Shown here: piece by piece, positions 52,521 through 62,600 of the stretch
How positions within the stretch are numbered: the stretch's first letter is position 1
Layout of the letters: each line of letters opens with the position of its first letter
Assembly: GCA_022360015.1 (NCBI GenBank)
Contig: JAKSDQ010000170.1
Span: 1-64,000, forward strand
DNA: 64,000 nucleotides
Origin: Cytophagales bacterium
GTDB taxonomy: Bacteria; Bacteroidota; Bacteroidia; Cytophagales; Cyclobacteriaceae
Direction: 5' to 3'
The notes under the pieces: generated by a model
Databases searched by the model: none
What the model was told of the DNA's origin: nothing
What the model saw: the letters and a program-made list of their open reading frames with translations, nothing else
Program-made: the position numbers and the translations under genes

Positions 52521-53594
52521 TTAGTTGTTGTTTATTGGGTCATCTCCTTTTCCAATATAATTTTTCAATTCGCTATTTTGGTAGAAATCATAGTGAACAA
52601 TCAACCAAAGCTTTTCAACTTCATCTTCTGTTTTGAAAATCTTTCTTGCTACCAACCTGTCATCTTTATCGTATATAAGTTGTTCTGTTATTGTCATGAC
52701 ACCATTCTGATGGATTTCCTTCCTTTCAACAACCCCCAGTTTACTGAATAATCTGATCACATCTTTTTTGTCCTGCCCCGGATAGCGAATCACAATCCTT
52801 TTTATAGAATTTACCCGGTTTAGGTCATAGACAAAACGGCAGTTTTTAAGCTTCCAATCTGTCGTTTTAAAGTAGGCTCTTTTTACTACTTTGTTGTCAT
52901 AAGTCCTGTACCCCCAATTAGCCTGTTGGTTGATGAGATGATGCAAACTAAAGGCTTCTACATAATTGTCATGAATATGAATGGCAACCTGCTCATCAAA
53001 GTCTATCGATTTCGTTTCCCCATTTAAAAAAAATTCTTTGAGATATAATAGTTCGCCTGGCTTGTCAGCTAAATAAACTTTTTCAGATTTTACCGAATTT
53101 TCAATAGTATGGATATTGTCCACATATTTTATACCTATTCCTTCTAATACCGAATGGCTGTATGTTTCAAACTCCTCTACAGAAGACCCTCCCTCACCTT
53201 CCTGGCCCAATACCCCAGCTACCACACCATCTACGGCGCCCAACACCATTGCTTCACCAAGATTTGCCCCCCGTGATCCTTCATTAATCCTTTCCCCCAC
53301 AATAACGGCATCAAGCCCCAGGTGCTGCGCTTTTGTTCTCAATTGTGCTGCCAGGTGCTGCGTTCTGAGGTGCCCTCTGACCGATACCCTCACTAAGCCT
53401 GCTTCAATATATGGTCGTTCAGGCTTCAAATCATCCGGGAAATAAATCCTGGTATAATCTTGTTTTTGGTCTTTCAGCGGAATTTCCGTGAAATACTGGA
53501 TATCGTCCTGGTAGAAACGGATTGGATTACATTGTTGAAAAATTATCATTACAATAAATCCGGAAAGAAGGTAGTGTCGACGGGCATTCATCAT
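52521..53594 (-). CDS. Hypothetical lipoprotein
   Basis: The 357-residue protein has an N-terminal signal ending in a lipobox (IIFQQC, Cys22). Residues 50-130 suggest a YbjQ/LepB-like small alpha/beta piece with a glycine-rich hydrophobic helix (MVLGAVDGVVAGVLG). A beta-rich C-terminal half (about 175-340) follows with repeated short strands. There is no catalytic motif I can name. It is on the same strand as the transglutaminase-like gene upstream, 64 bp away, and might share its role at the envelope. Confidence 0.7.
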   Translation of the reverse strand: MMNARRHYLLSGFIVMIIFQQCNPIRFYQDDIQYFTEIPLKDQKQDYTRIYFPDDLKPERPYIEAGLVRVSVRGHLRTQHLAAQLRTKAQHLGLDAVIVGERINEGSRGANLGEAMVLGAVDGVVAGVLGQEGEGGSSVEEFETYSHSVLEGIGIKYVDNIHTIENSVKSEKVYLADKPGELLYLKEFFLNGETKSIDFDEQVAIHIHDNYVEAFSLHHLINQQANWGYRTYDNKVVKRAYFKTTDWKLKNCRFVYDLNRVNSIKRIVIRYPGQDKKDVIRLFSKLGVVERKEIHQNGVMTITEQLIYDKDDRLVARKIFKTEDEVEKLWLIVHYDFYQNSELKNYIGKGDDPINNN

Positions 53595-53658
53595 CTAAGT
53601 AGGTTTGTTTTTACCTGAATAAGCTCAAATAATAGGCCATTTTGCTCAAAAAAATCAC

Positions 53659-54603
53659 CTAAAACTCCAGGATGCCAACGATATTGTCATCTAAAAATCT
53701 GCCCCCCGGATAGTTGTTGGTATAATCAAAATTTAACCAGATATCGCCCTCCGGATCGGTATGGTAAAAAATACTGTTGTTATAGGCTTCCTGCTTAAAG
53801 GCTTCCTTTCTTATGAAATTCACGATCCTATTCAGCTCTTCTTCACTGGAAATTTTTAATTCGGGATATACATGGGTGGGTGTCCTTACCAACCTCACCC
53901 TGGCACCCACAAATTTTAAGCTCGCAGCCATCAGAATGGCATGATCATCACAATCGCCGTTGAACCTGCCATCGATCGACAAGTGTTCAATAGTTTCATG
54001 TGGGGAGGCGAAATATTCTTCCCCCTCAGGATCTGCGACATATACCCATTTTGAATTTATTTCCTTAAACACAGAGAGGTATTGAACCATTTTTCTGTCT
54101 GCAGGCTTATCTATTTTGTCCTGGAAGTGTTTGGTAGCAGCTTTTACGGCAAAATTTCTGGTAATGGCACTTTTTTCGCTGATAAGTTCCTGTAACTTAA
54201 TAGCATTGATAAAGGGCTCATGATCAGAAGACATCACTGAAACCAACTGAGATTGATTTTGCAAGTCGCTTACCAATCCAAAATAGTCTTTCACCAAATC
54301 TTTGTAGCCGTATTGTCCATACAAGGTGCTGATACCAAGCCCAAACACAACCAAAACCATCACAGCGTAAATCAGCATCCTGATTCTTTTTACCACGTAC
54401 AGTAAAACCACCACAAAAAACACAAAGGCAATCACATATCCGGCATAGGATCCTCCTAATACCGGCCAGTTCCATTTGCTGAAATAGGGTACCGTCCATA
54501 ACAACAAGGGCCAGGCCGTGATAAAAACAATACCCAGAAGAAACACATTAGTTGTAAAATAATCGTTGAGTAATTTAACTTTCTGCCGCAATAACTCTTT
54601 CAT
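53659..54603 (-). CDS. Membrane protein with transglutaminase-like protease domain
   Basis: The 314-residue protein has three TM helices in the first 95 residues. A periplasmic or cytoplasmic transglutaminase-like domain follows, with a complete Cys-His-Asp triad: Cys218 (FNGDCDDHA), His244 (RTPTHVYPEL) and Asp293 (NFDYTNNYPG). Such domains act as peptidases, amidases or crosslinkers; which one is not visible. It is transcribed just ahead of the lipoprotein gene (64 bp), suggesting a joint envelope function. Confidence 0.82.
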   Translation of the reverse strand: MKELLRQKVKLLNDYFTTNVFLLGIVFITAWPLLLWTVPYFSKWNWPVLGGSYAGYVIAFVFFVVVLLYVVKRIRMLIYAVMVLVVFGLGISTLYGQYGYKDLVKDYFGLVSDLQNQSQLVSVMSSDHEPFINAIKLQELISEKSAITRNFAVKAATKHFQDKIDKPADRKMVQYLSVFKEINSKWVYVADPEGEEYFASPHETIEHLSIDGRFNGDCDDHAILMAASLKFVGARVRLVRTPTHVYPELKISSEEELNRIVNFIRKEAFKQEAYNNSIFYHTDPEGDIWLNFDYTNNYPGGRFLDDNIVGILEF

Positions 54604-54882
54604 AGTCCCGCAAAATATTTAGTTAAAAAAATAACCTTATTTTTAGGTGAGGTTCTAAACAGTTTAACGAATAGAACTCAAAAACCGCTCCAAAAATTTG
54701 TAAATACCGAAGATTTTAAGTTTTCAACCTGACCGAAGCCCAATTTTTGACTGGTTATGTCGCAGTATCCTGTTTTGGTCCAGCTAATTCTTCCTTTCGT
54801 TATCATAATATTAATAATAAAAATTAATATATTCATATAAAAAAATGATAATAACAATACAGAATTAAGAATTATACCAAAA

Positions 54883-55908
54883 TTACACGTGGTTCACATA
54901 ATGTTCCCACTTTTCCAAAACACCACGGAAGTCTTCAGGCAAATCTGAGTCGAAAGCGATGTGTCTGGCAGTCTCAGGATGTACAAATCCAAGAGATTTG
55001 GCATGTAACGCCTGGCGGGGCATCATTTTGAAACAGTTATCCACAAAGGATTTGTATTTGCTAAATGAAGTACCTTTTAAGATTTTATCGCCACCATAGG
55101 TGGTATCATTAAACAAAGGATGCCCCAGATATTTCATATGAGCCCTTATCTGGTGGGTACGTCCGGTTTCCAGGGTACATTGGATTAATGACACATAGCG
55201 TAGTGGCTTAATAAGCTTGTAATGGGTAACGGCCCTTCTGCCAAACTCTCCTTCCGGAAACGCAGTAGTTACCCTTCTGTCTTTCAGACTCCTTCCCAGA
55301 TTTACATCGATGGTACCTTCGCTGAGTTTTGGTTCACCCCATACAAGGGCATGGTAGGTTCGTTCGATAGAATGATCGAAAAATTGTCTGGCGAGGCTAT
55401 TCATGGCCGCTTCCGTCTTTGCAATAACCAGGAGGCCGGAAGTATCCTTGTCTATACGGTGAACCAGACCCGGCCTCCCTTCATTGGCTTCCATGGTCGG
55501 CAAATGCTGAAAATAGTAGACCAAGGCATTGACCAGCGTGCCGGTCCAGTTATTGTAAGCCGGATGAACCACCATACCGGCCCGTTTATTGACCACCAGA
55601 ATCAACGCATCCTCATAGACAATATCCAGAGGGATGTTTTCAGGAATAACCTCTGTGTCCCGGGGAGGCTTTGGTAACATGATTTGTATGGAATCCTTGG
55701 GCTTTACCTTGTAATTGGCCTTTACTGTAGAATTGTTGACCAGCACAAACTTGTTTTTTATGCCTTCCTGGATCTTGTTTCTGGTGATGTTTGGTAGACG
55801 GTCTAATAAAAATTTGTCAATACGCAATGGCTCCTGGCCAGGATCGACTACCAGGTGATGATGCTCAAACAACTCCTCCTCTTCACTATTGATATGTTCG
55901 GAATCCAT
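54883..55908 (-). CDS. rluD: RluD-type 23S rRNA pseudouridine synthase
   Basis: It isomerises uridines in helix 69 of 23S rRNA. The protein has 341 residues from the ATG at 55908 (MDSEHINSEEEEL), which fits the family's short acidic leader better than the ATG at 55932. An S4 RNA-binding domain (RIDKFLLDRLPNITRNKIQE) comes first. The synthase core follows with the catalytic aspartate in RPGLVHRIDKDTSGLLV and the TGRTHQIRAHMKYLGHPL motif. It is divergent from the LpxL-type acyltransferase gene. Confidence 0.93.
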   Translation of the reverse strand: MDSEHINSEEEELFEHHHLVVDPGQEPLRIDKFLLDRLPNITRNKIQEGIKNKFVLVNNSTVKANYKVKPKDSIQIMLPKPPRDTEVIPENIPLDIVYEDALILVVNKRAGMVVHPAYNNWTGTLVNALVYYFQHLPTMEANEGRPGLVHRIDKDTSGLLVIAKTEAAMNSLARQFFDHSIERTYHALVWGEPKLSEGTIDVNLGRSLKDRRVTTAFPEGEFGRRAVTHYKLIKPLRYVSLIQCTLETGRTHQIRAHMKYLGHPLFNDTTYGGDKILKGTSFSKYKSFVDNCFKMMPRQALHAKSLGFVHPETARHIAFDSDLPEDFRGVLEKWEHYVNHV

Positions 55909-55948
55909 GAGGTATTTCTTTATTTTTGCCAATTATTTAACAAAATCA

Positions 55949-56800
55949 ATGATATTCCTGAAATTATTATCCCGAATTCCACTGGGGGTCCTTTATTTAC
56001 TTTCAAAGCTAGTGTATTTTATAACTTTTCATATTGTGGGTTACCGAAAAAAGGTGGTCTATGAAAACCTGAAAAACGCTTTTCCCCAAAAATCAGATAA
56101 AGAAGTTAAAACCATCGCCCGGGAATTTTACAAGCGATTTTCAGATTTCATAGTAGAAGCACTTAAGGGCATCACGATCAGTTCGGCAGAACTAAACAGA
56201 AGGGTTAAATTTATTAATGTGGAAGTTCTGGAGCCTTACAGAAGCAGGAACCAATCAGTGGTAGTACTGGCATCGCATCAGTTTAACTGGGAATGGGGTT
56301 TGCTGGCTGGTTGTTTACAGTTGCCCTTTCCAATCGATGTTATTTATCAGAAACTTAGCAGCCAGGCTTTTGATAAGTTAATGCTTTCCACCAGATCACG
56401 ATTTGGTGGAAACCCGATAGAAAAAGACAGTGCGTTATTGGAAATCATGAGGCGCAAAAACAGATTAAAAGCTTTAGGCATTGTTGCCGACCAATCACCC
56501 ACGCCTGATGCACCTAAACATTGGACCCATTTTTTAAATCAGGAAACCGCCTTCTATCTGGGGGCGCAGCAGATTTCAAGAGTAACCAAATATCCGGCCT
56601 TTTTCATGAAGGTTAAAAACATAAAGAGAGGAAAATATGAAGTGGAACTTATAAACATCGGGTTGCCTCCTTATGAAAAAAATGGTTTTGACATCATAGA
56701 AAACTATGCACGGGAAACGGAAAAAGCCATCAATGAGGATCCCGCCGGCTGGTTATGGTCGCACCGACGATGGAAACTTGAAAAACCACTTTACACCTGA
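55949..56800 (+). CDS. LpxL/HtrB-type lipid A acyltransferase
   Basis: The protein has 283 residues from ATG 55949. It belongs to the lysophospholipid/lauroyl acyltransferase family that adds a secondary acyl chain to lipid A or a related lipid. An N-terminal TM helix (RIPLGVLYLLSKLVYFITF) is followed by the catalytic H-x4-E motif in ASHQFNWEW and the ADQSPTP loop. The ending GWLWSHRRWK is diagnostic. A TATTTTTG box at 55921-55928 resembles the Bacteroidota -7 promoter element. No other lipid A gene is adjacent. Confidence 0.9.
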   Translation: MIFLKLLSRIPLGVLYLLSKLVYFITFHIVGYRKKVVYENLKNAFPQKSDKEVKTIAREFYKRFSDFIVEALKGITISSAELNRRVKFINVEVLEPYRSRNQSVVVLASHQFNWEWGLLAGCLQLPFPIDVIYQKLSSQAFDKLMLSTRSRFGGNPIEKDSALLEIMRRKNRLKALGIVADQSPTPDAPKHWTHFLNQETAFYLGAQQISRVTKYPAFFMKVKNIKRGKYEVELINIGLPPYEKNGFDIIENYARETEKAINEDPAGWLWSHRRWKLEKPLYT

Positions 56801-56928
56801 ATGAATTATCGCAACATTGATCCCCGAATCATGATACCTCCCGGAACCTACGGGATACAACCTTGGCGCATACCGTAAATCCTTCGTAACAATAAATGTC
56901 AAAGACAAATCAAATGACGCAGTAGCTG

Positions 56929-57984
56929 ATGCTTATTGTAAAATTATTGGAAATAGATAACGGTTTTAGTACGCTTATTTACGAAAAGTCCGGTGGTAAA
57001 GAGTATATTTATTTAGCGTTTTATGATGACAAAGAATTGGAAGATTTAACATCCAGGCATATTTTTTTTTCAAGCAAGGATAAAATTCCTATTGAAAACA
57101 TACAGGACAGCATTACCCGCGACAGTGGAGTAAATTTGCTAATCAAGCGGGAAGACCTGCTGCACCCCTTTGTTTCGGGAAATAAATTCAGAAAATTAAA
57201 ATATAATCTTGTGGAGGCGAAGAGACAAAATGCCTCCCGGCTCATCACCTTTGGCGGTGCTTATTCAAACCATATCCTGGCCGTAGCTGCAGCAGGCTAT
57301 GAAAACAATTTTCAAACCACAGGTATTATCCGCGGGGAAGAAACCCAACCGCTCAATCCGACCCTCGCCAAGGCCCAAAATAGCTTTGGTATGAAGCTGT
57401 ATTATGCAAACAGATCAAGTTATCGTACAAAGTCAAAGGAAGACCTGCTGGATATGCTGGGGATCAACTGCAGGCATACTTATATTATCCCTGAAGGAGG
57501 CACCAACACCCTCGCGGTTAAAGGTTGTGCTGAAATAGTGGAAGACCTGCAAATCGATCCCGATTTCATCTGCTGTAGCTGTGGTACCGGGGGTACCCTA
57601 GCCGGCATTATCTGTGCCGTCAGTGCGAAAACCAAGGTTACAGGCTTCTCCGCTCTGAAAGGTGATTTTTTAAAGGATGATATTGAAAAACTGGTGAATG
57701 CCTGTAACAACAATACGTATATAAACTGGGAAGTAAATAACGATTTCCACTTTGGCGGTTACGCTAAATTTAATGATCGGTTAATTGAGTTTATCAACCA
57801 TTTCCGGACATCACACGGCATACCCTTAGACCCCATTTACACCGGCAAAATGATGTACGGGATTTATGCGCTAATGAAAAGTGGTTATTTTAAGAAGGGA
57901 AATACAGTGCTGGCCATTCATACCGGCGGCCTGCAGGGCATCGAAGGGTTTAATCAGCGCTTTGGAAAATTGATTCGAAATTAA
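56929..57984 (+). CDS. ACC deaminase / D-cysteine desulfhydrase-family PLP enzyme
   Basis: The 351-residue frame contains a fold-II PLP enzyme. The PLP lysine lies in the loop HPFVSGNKFRKLKYNL, the substrate loop is FGGAYSNHILAVA, and the phosphate site is SCGTGGTLAG. The C-terminal ending HTGGLQGIEGF is typical of the D-cysteine desulfhydrase / ACC deaminase family. These enzymes usually begin near residue 50 here (IPIENIQDSI), so the first 48 residues are an unusual extension and the true start may be later, although no ATG occurs there in frame. A T9 tract (57062-57070) lies at the join. Confidence 0.8.
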   Translation: MLIVKLLEIDNGFSTLIYEKSGGKEYIYLAFYDDKELEDLTSRHIFFSSKDKIPIENIQDSITRDSGVNLLIKREDLLHPFVSGNKFRKLKYNLVEAKRQNASRLITFGGAYSNHILAVAAAGYENNFQTTGIIRGEETQPLNPTLAKAQNSFGMKLYYANRSSYRTKSKEDLLDMLGINCRHTYIIPEGGTNTLAVKGCAEIVEDLQIDPDFICCSCGTGGTLAGIICAVSAKTKVTGFSALKGDFLKDDIEKLVNACNNNTYINWEVNNDFHFGGYAKFNDRLIEFINHFRTSHGIPLDPIYTGKMMYGIYALMKSGYFKKGNTVLAIHTGGLQGIEGFNQRFGKLIRN

Positions 57985-58121
57985 ATAGCTTTTGGTTTTA
58001 TTTAATGTGCCCTAACGGGCTATTGAAATGATAAGGTGTTTTCGAATTGTCAACTAAGTCCACCAACCTTCCAATTAAGCGAACTTTGCCCACCACATTC
58101 TTGTTATAATGCCCAAAAAAT

Positions 58122-59495
58122 TCACATCAAAACCTGCAACACCTGGTCAAGCTTACTAAAATGCCTGATAGCAATTTTATACTTCTTTTGTGACACCGCC
58201 TTGGCGTTGAATTTTGAAATAAAAATCTCCTTAAACCCCATTTTTTCGGCCTCGGTGATCCGGTTTTCCACACGATTTACCGCACGGATTTCTCCCCCTA
58301 AACCGACTTCTGCGGCAAAACAAAGGTTATCGGGTACTGGAATTTCGTTCATTGATGAAACAATGGAGACGCAAACAGCGAGGTCAATGGCGGGATCCTC
58401 CACCTTGAGGCCGCCTGCAATGTTGAGAAATACATCCTGCGTACCCAGTCTGAACCCACCCCTCTTTTCCAAAACTGCCAGCAGCATATTAAGTCTTTTA
58501 GCATCAAACCCTGTGGAACTGCGTTGCGGCGTTCCGTAGTTGGCCGTACTGACCAACGATTGGACTTCTATAAGCAGCGAGCGGTTACCTTCAAGCGTTG
58601 CACCAATCGCAATGCCACTCAGATCCTGATCCTTTTGGGATATAAGAATCTCAGAGGGGTTACTTACCTCTCTTAAACCTTGTCCAAGCATTTCATATAT
58701 TCCCAATTCAGCGGTGGAGCCAAACCGGTTTTTAGTGGTACGCAGAATCCGGTAAGCCAGGTGGCGATCCCCTTCAAATTGTAAAACCGTATCCACCATA
58801 TGCTCCAGCACCTTGGGGCCTGCTATTGCGCCATCTTTGGTAATATGGCCAATCAAAAAAACAGGTGTGTTGGTTTGTTTGGCATATTTCATTAATTCGG
58901 TGGCACAATTTTTTACCTGCGAAATACTTCCGGCGGTAGCCTCTATGTAGTTGGTATGCAGGGTCTGAATAGAATCGATAATCACCAGGTCAGGTTTTAG
59001 TGACGTTATCTGTGTGAATATGTTTTGTGTTGCTGTTTCAGTCAGAATGAAACAACTTCCGGAAGTCATTTGCATGCGCTCAGCACGCATTTTTATTTGC
59101 TGTTCGCTTTCCTCACCTGACACGTACAATACCTTAAACCCCTGAAGGTGGACGGCCAATTGCAGCATTAAAGTTGATTTTCCGATTCCCGGTTCCCCCC
59201 CGATCAAAATCAGTGAGCCAGGCACGATACCTCCGCCCAATACCCGGTTTAGTTCCCGGTCAGGAGTGATTATTCTCTGCTCATTTTTAGACGTTATATG
59301 CTCCAAAGGTTGCGGCCGGCTCGCCGGCTGTGAGGCTGCCTGATCTGTATGCCAGCCAGGCTGACCATTACTCTCTTTGGAAATAACCTCTTCAACAATG
59401 GTATTCCACTTATGACACGAAGAGCATTTACCCTGCCATTTGGCGTACTGAGTGCCACAGTTTTGGCAAAAAAAAGCTGTTTTTACCTTCGTCAT
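58122..59495 (-). CDS. radA: DNA repair protein RadA/Sms
   Basis: It helps process recombination intermediates and branch migration. The protein has 457 residues from ATG 59495. An N-terminal C4 zinc finger (FFCQNCGTQYAKWQGKCSSC), a RecA-like ATPase with Walker A GGEPGIGKST, the RadA-specific KNRFG motif (RTTKNRFGSTAELG) and a C-terminal Lon-protease-like domain (ending FISKFNAKAV, HFSKLDQVLQVL) are all present in order. A longer frame to 59534 adds residues before the zinc finger that do not fit the family. Confidence 0.96.
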   Translation of the reverse strand: MTKVKTAFFCQNCGTQYAKWQGKCSSCHKWNTIVEEVISKESNGQPGWHTDQAASQPASRPQPLEHITSKNEQRIITPDRELNRVLGGGIVPGSLILIGGEPGIGKSTLMLQLAVHLQGFKVLYVSGEESEQQIKMRAERMQMTSGSCFILTETATQNIFTQITSLKPDLVIIDSIQTLHTNYIEATAGSISQVKNCATELMKYAKQTNTPVFLIGHITKDGAIAGPKVLEHMVDTVLQFEGDRHLAYRILRTTKNRFGSTAELGIYEMLGQGLREVSNPSEILISQKDQDLSGIAIGATLEGNRSLLIEVQSLVSTANYGTPQRSSTGFDAKRLNMLLAVLEKRGGFRLGTQDVFLNIAGGLKVEDPAIDLAVCVSIVSSMNEIPVPDNLCFAAEVGLGGEIRAVNRVENRITEAEKMGFKEIFISKFNAKAVSQKKYKIAIRHFSKLDQVLQVLM

Positions 59496-59509
59496 TTGTT
59501 GAGTAATTA

Positions 59510-59577
59510 GCAGTTGACAATGGACAATTGGCAATGGACAATTTTTAAAGCTAAGTTGTCAATTGCTCATTGTCAAT
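59510..59577. repeat. Imperfect inverted repeat with CAATGGACAATTGGCAATGG units
   Basis: Directly upstream of radA the sequence repeats ACAATGGACAATTGGCAATG and, 30 nt on, its near complement GTCAATTGCTCATTGTCAATT. The same CAATTGGCAATGG unit recurs at 33972-33984. Such AT-rich TTGACAATGG-type repeats are, as I recall, common in Cytophagales intergenic regions. A hairpin in the 5' leader of radA is possible. Confidence 0.5.
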
Positions 59578-59673
59578 TAAAAATAAGATTATTGTATCTG
59601 TTGCCAAGATAACAATACAATACATTTAATGGTAAAATTGTTGGTTGAATTTAACCGGAAACAAAAACAATTA

Positions 59674-62600
59674 TCAGAAACCTTCGTCATCATCCTCCAC
59701 CTCTTCAGTGGTCTCCTCAGGGGTGAGTTCGGTAGGAGGTTTATCGTCAATGACCACTTCGGTGGGTCGGTCTAATTCAAAAGGCTCGTCAATGTCGTAA
59801 TACACCTTTCTGAACTCATCAACAAAGTTCTGCACCTCATTCATCTCGCCTAAAATGAAGACGTATTCACCAATTTTGGCTTTTGCCACGTTGGTTTTGT
59901 TTTTGATAATGTCGTTAAACTCGTCGTTGTTAGAGTATAAAACCAACCTGTTATCTGAAAAACCCAAATAGTACCAGCTTGAAGATATTTTTAAGAAGAC
60001 ATTGACCACCTCGCCATTTTCGGTTTTCCTGATTTCCACAAACCCGTCAACCATCGCATTGATATCATCCCGGAAAATATTGGAAATACCAATTTTGGAA
60101 TCAAGTGGATTGTAAAACGCTTTGTCTGTTTCTGACCATACTAGGTCAATATCAGAAATAGCCAGGGCTTTTGCCAGTTCATTTGATACCGAAACGAGCG
60201 CTGCGTAATCTTCTTCTGTTTTATCATCATATAAAGAGGCCGCCCGTTCGCCGATTATTTCTGAGGCTTTATAAAGCAATTTGGTTTTGTCCTCATGAGC
60301 CTCGGGTATACCCAGCCTTTCAATCAAATCCTGAATATCCAGTGCCATGCTGCTCATGGCCGGGGCAGGCAGGTTGTAATCAAAAACCAAAAAGGCGTTG
60401 AGGTTGAATTCGTTGGTCTCTATGTTTCCTTCTCCTTTACCTGCCGCTAATAGTTTTACCTGGGTGGTGTTGGGCGATAGAAATTGTAAAGGGCCTTCGA
60501 AGGTAACTTTGGAATTTTCTTCATCATAGGTAAATGATCTTCCGGAGAAAGACTGCCCGCTGCTTTTTGCAGTCTCTTCAATTTTAAAAGCGTTAGCCTT
60601 TTCATCAAACAGTAACATTCCCCGGGGAATGAAAAAGTCCTCGTCGCCAAGACTTTTGCGTTCGTTGACAAATGTCGTATAAAGGCCGTAGTCACCCGCA
60701 TCAAAATGCAGGCCTGAGGACGGATCGGTACCATCACTTGTAACTATCTGGTCATAATTGATGATCACCTGCTGGGTATCGGAGATGGATTTATATGCTA
60801 TCCACGTGTCGTAACCGCTCATCTTTTTCAAATCCAGCTTGACAAATCCTTCCAATTCTAAAGCCTGATTGGTGGCATACATAGTGGCTGTTCCCTTAAA
60901 TATCATCCTGGGCGAAACCAGGATCTTATCGGCTTCTTCAATAGTTCCCCTGGAAACTGTTTGTAATTTTTCCTTTTTCTTGCCTTCACCAACAGATTCC
61001 AACTCAAAGCTGTTGAACTTAATACCAAAAGTATCTGCGGCGGCTACAAGGTCGTAGGTTGCGTCTCCTACAAATTCGTTTCTGGAAATAATAGTTATGT
61101 GACCATCACTAAGGTTATGGTAGCCATTTAATGTATCAATAACCAGGGTCGCATTTTCCAGTGGTTGCAGCTCTGAATTCTCCAACACCGTCAATTCATT
61201 GTTTTCCGGAGTAATTTTGGCATCTGCCACCTTAATGAAGGGGATACCAGTCACGTGCAACTTCAGTTCGTTAATGTCATAGGTCGCTGCGGACCCATTA
61301 AAAGCCAAAGAGTCAAGTTCTTCCCTGGTACTGTAAAAATAGGAGCTGTTGATATCGACCTCCTCGGGTTTTTCCATATTGACTGACCGGTCCTCCAAAT
61401 TCCATTTGGCGTTGGTGATGGATGTCTTCATCTGCGCATAAGGAAAATTGATGGCAGCCACTCCTTCGATTTCCGGACTGACATCTGCGATGTTGTTTAT
61501 TAAATCGAAATGCAATCGAATGTCATCACCCGATAATGCGGGCTTTTCGGGATTGCTGGATTTAATTTCAAATTTTGCGTGGCGGGCTGAGTAATAGTTG
61601 GAGGTAAAGGCGAGTTCATCGGAAATGGCCTCTGAACCCCTTGTCAATAACTGCCCTCCGCCAAGCACTCCTTGGGGTGTAATGTTCATAAACCCGTTTA
61701 ATGAAGCTGTTGATTGATAGAGTTGCACAGGCTGATCAATATTATGAACATACATGCTATCTTTATCAGGGATCCACTTCATTTTGTAGTTTTCCACATA
61801 TGCATCCGGAAAATCGGCTACCCCTATGGTTTGATTTTCCATAGTCATTTTTGAACCCTGCGTAACGATAGAATCAACGTAAAATACAAAGTCCTCAGAT
61901 TCCAGTGTGGAGCTTAAATATTCAATCCTTCCATTCCCTCTCAGGCCATTTTGATCCAGGGTCAATTTTTTAAAGAACTTTCCTTTATTACCTTTTATTT
62001 CATAACCTTCAATGGGCACCTGATGCTCGAAGCCAAGGGAATTATCAGGCATTATTTTTAACTTTTCCTGAAAATCCGGTAGCACCCCACTCGTCACAAA
62101 AGTTCCCTCAAAGCCAACTGACCTAACATCACTCCCGCTAAGGCTGTCCATTTTGAAAGGTGGTATGACAAAATATACAGACATGTCCCTGTAAGCCCCC
62201 CCTAGAATTTCTTCACCGTCAAAATATACAATGGCCCCATTAGTGGCGCTAAATGACGGATAGCCCGGATATACTCTTCGGGCCGATTTATTGTTGGGTT
62301 TGTTAATCAGCAAAGTTCCGGAGGTCTGGTTCATATTACTATTGGCCATGGCATTTTGAACATCAAGAGAATCTTGCCCCACCAGTTTATTATCCAGTTT
62401 GGATTTCTCTCCCCCGATTTCATCCTGCTCCTGGATGTAAAACCTTACCGAATCGATGGTTTGCATATCCACCAGAAAACTATCATATTTAAACGTAAAA
62501 TTTCTGCCTATATACTCAAAATTGCCCACAAACAATTGGCCGTCAAAGACGAAATCACGATTTTTCATGAGGCGCACTTCCTTGTTTTCGGGAATAATAT

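Noticed and set aside
58036-58539. 167-codon plus-strand frame opposite radA
   Set aside because: It is the antisense shadow of the well-conserved radA 3' end.
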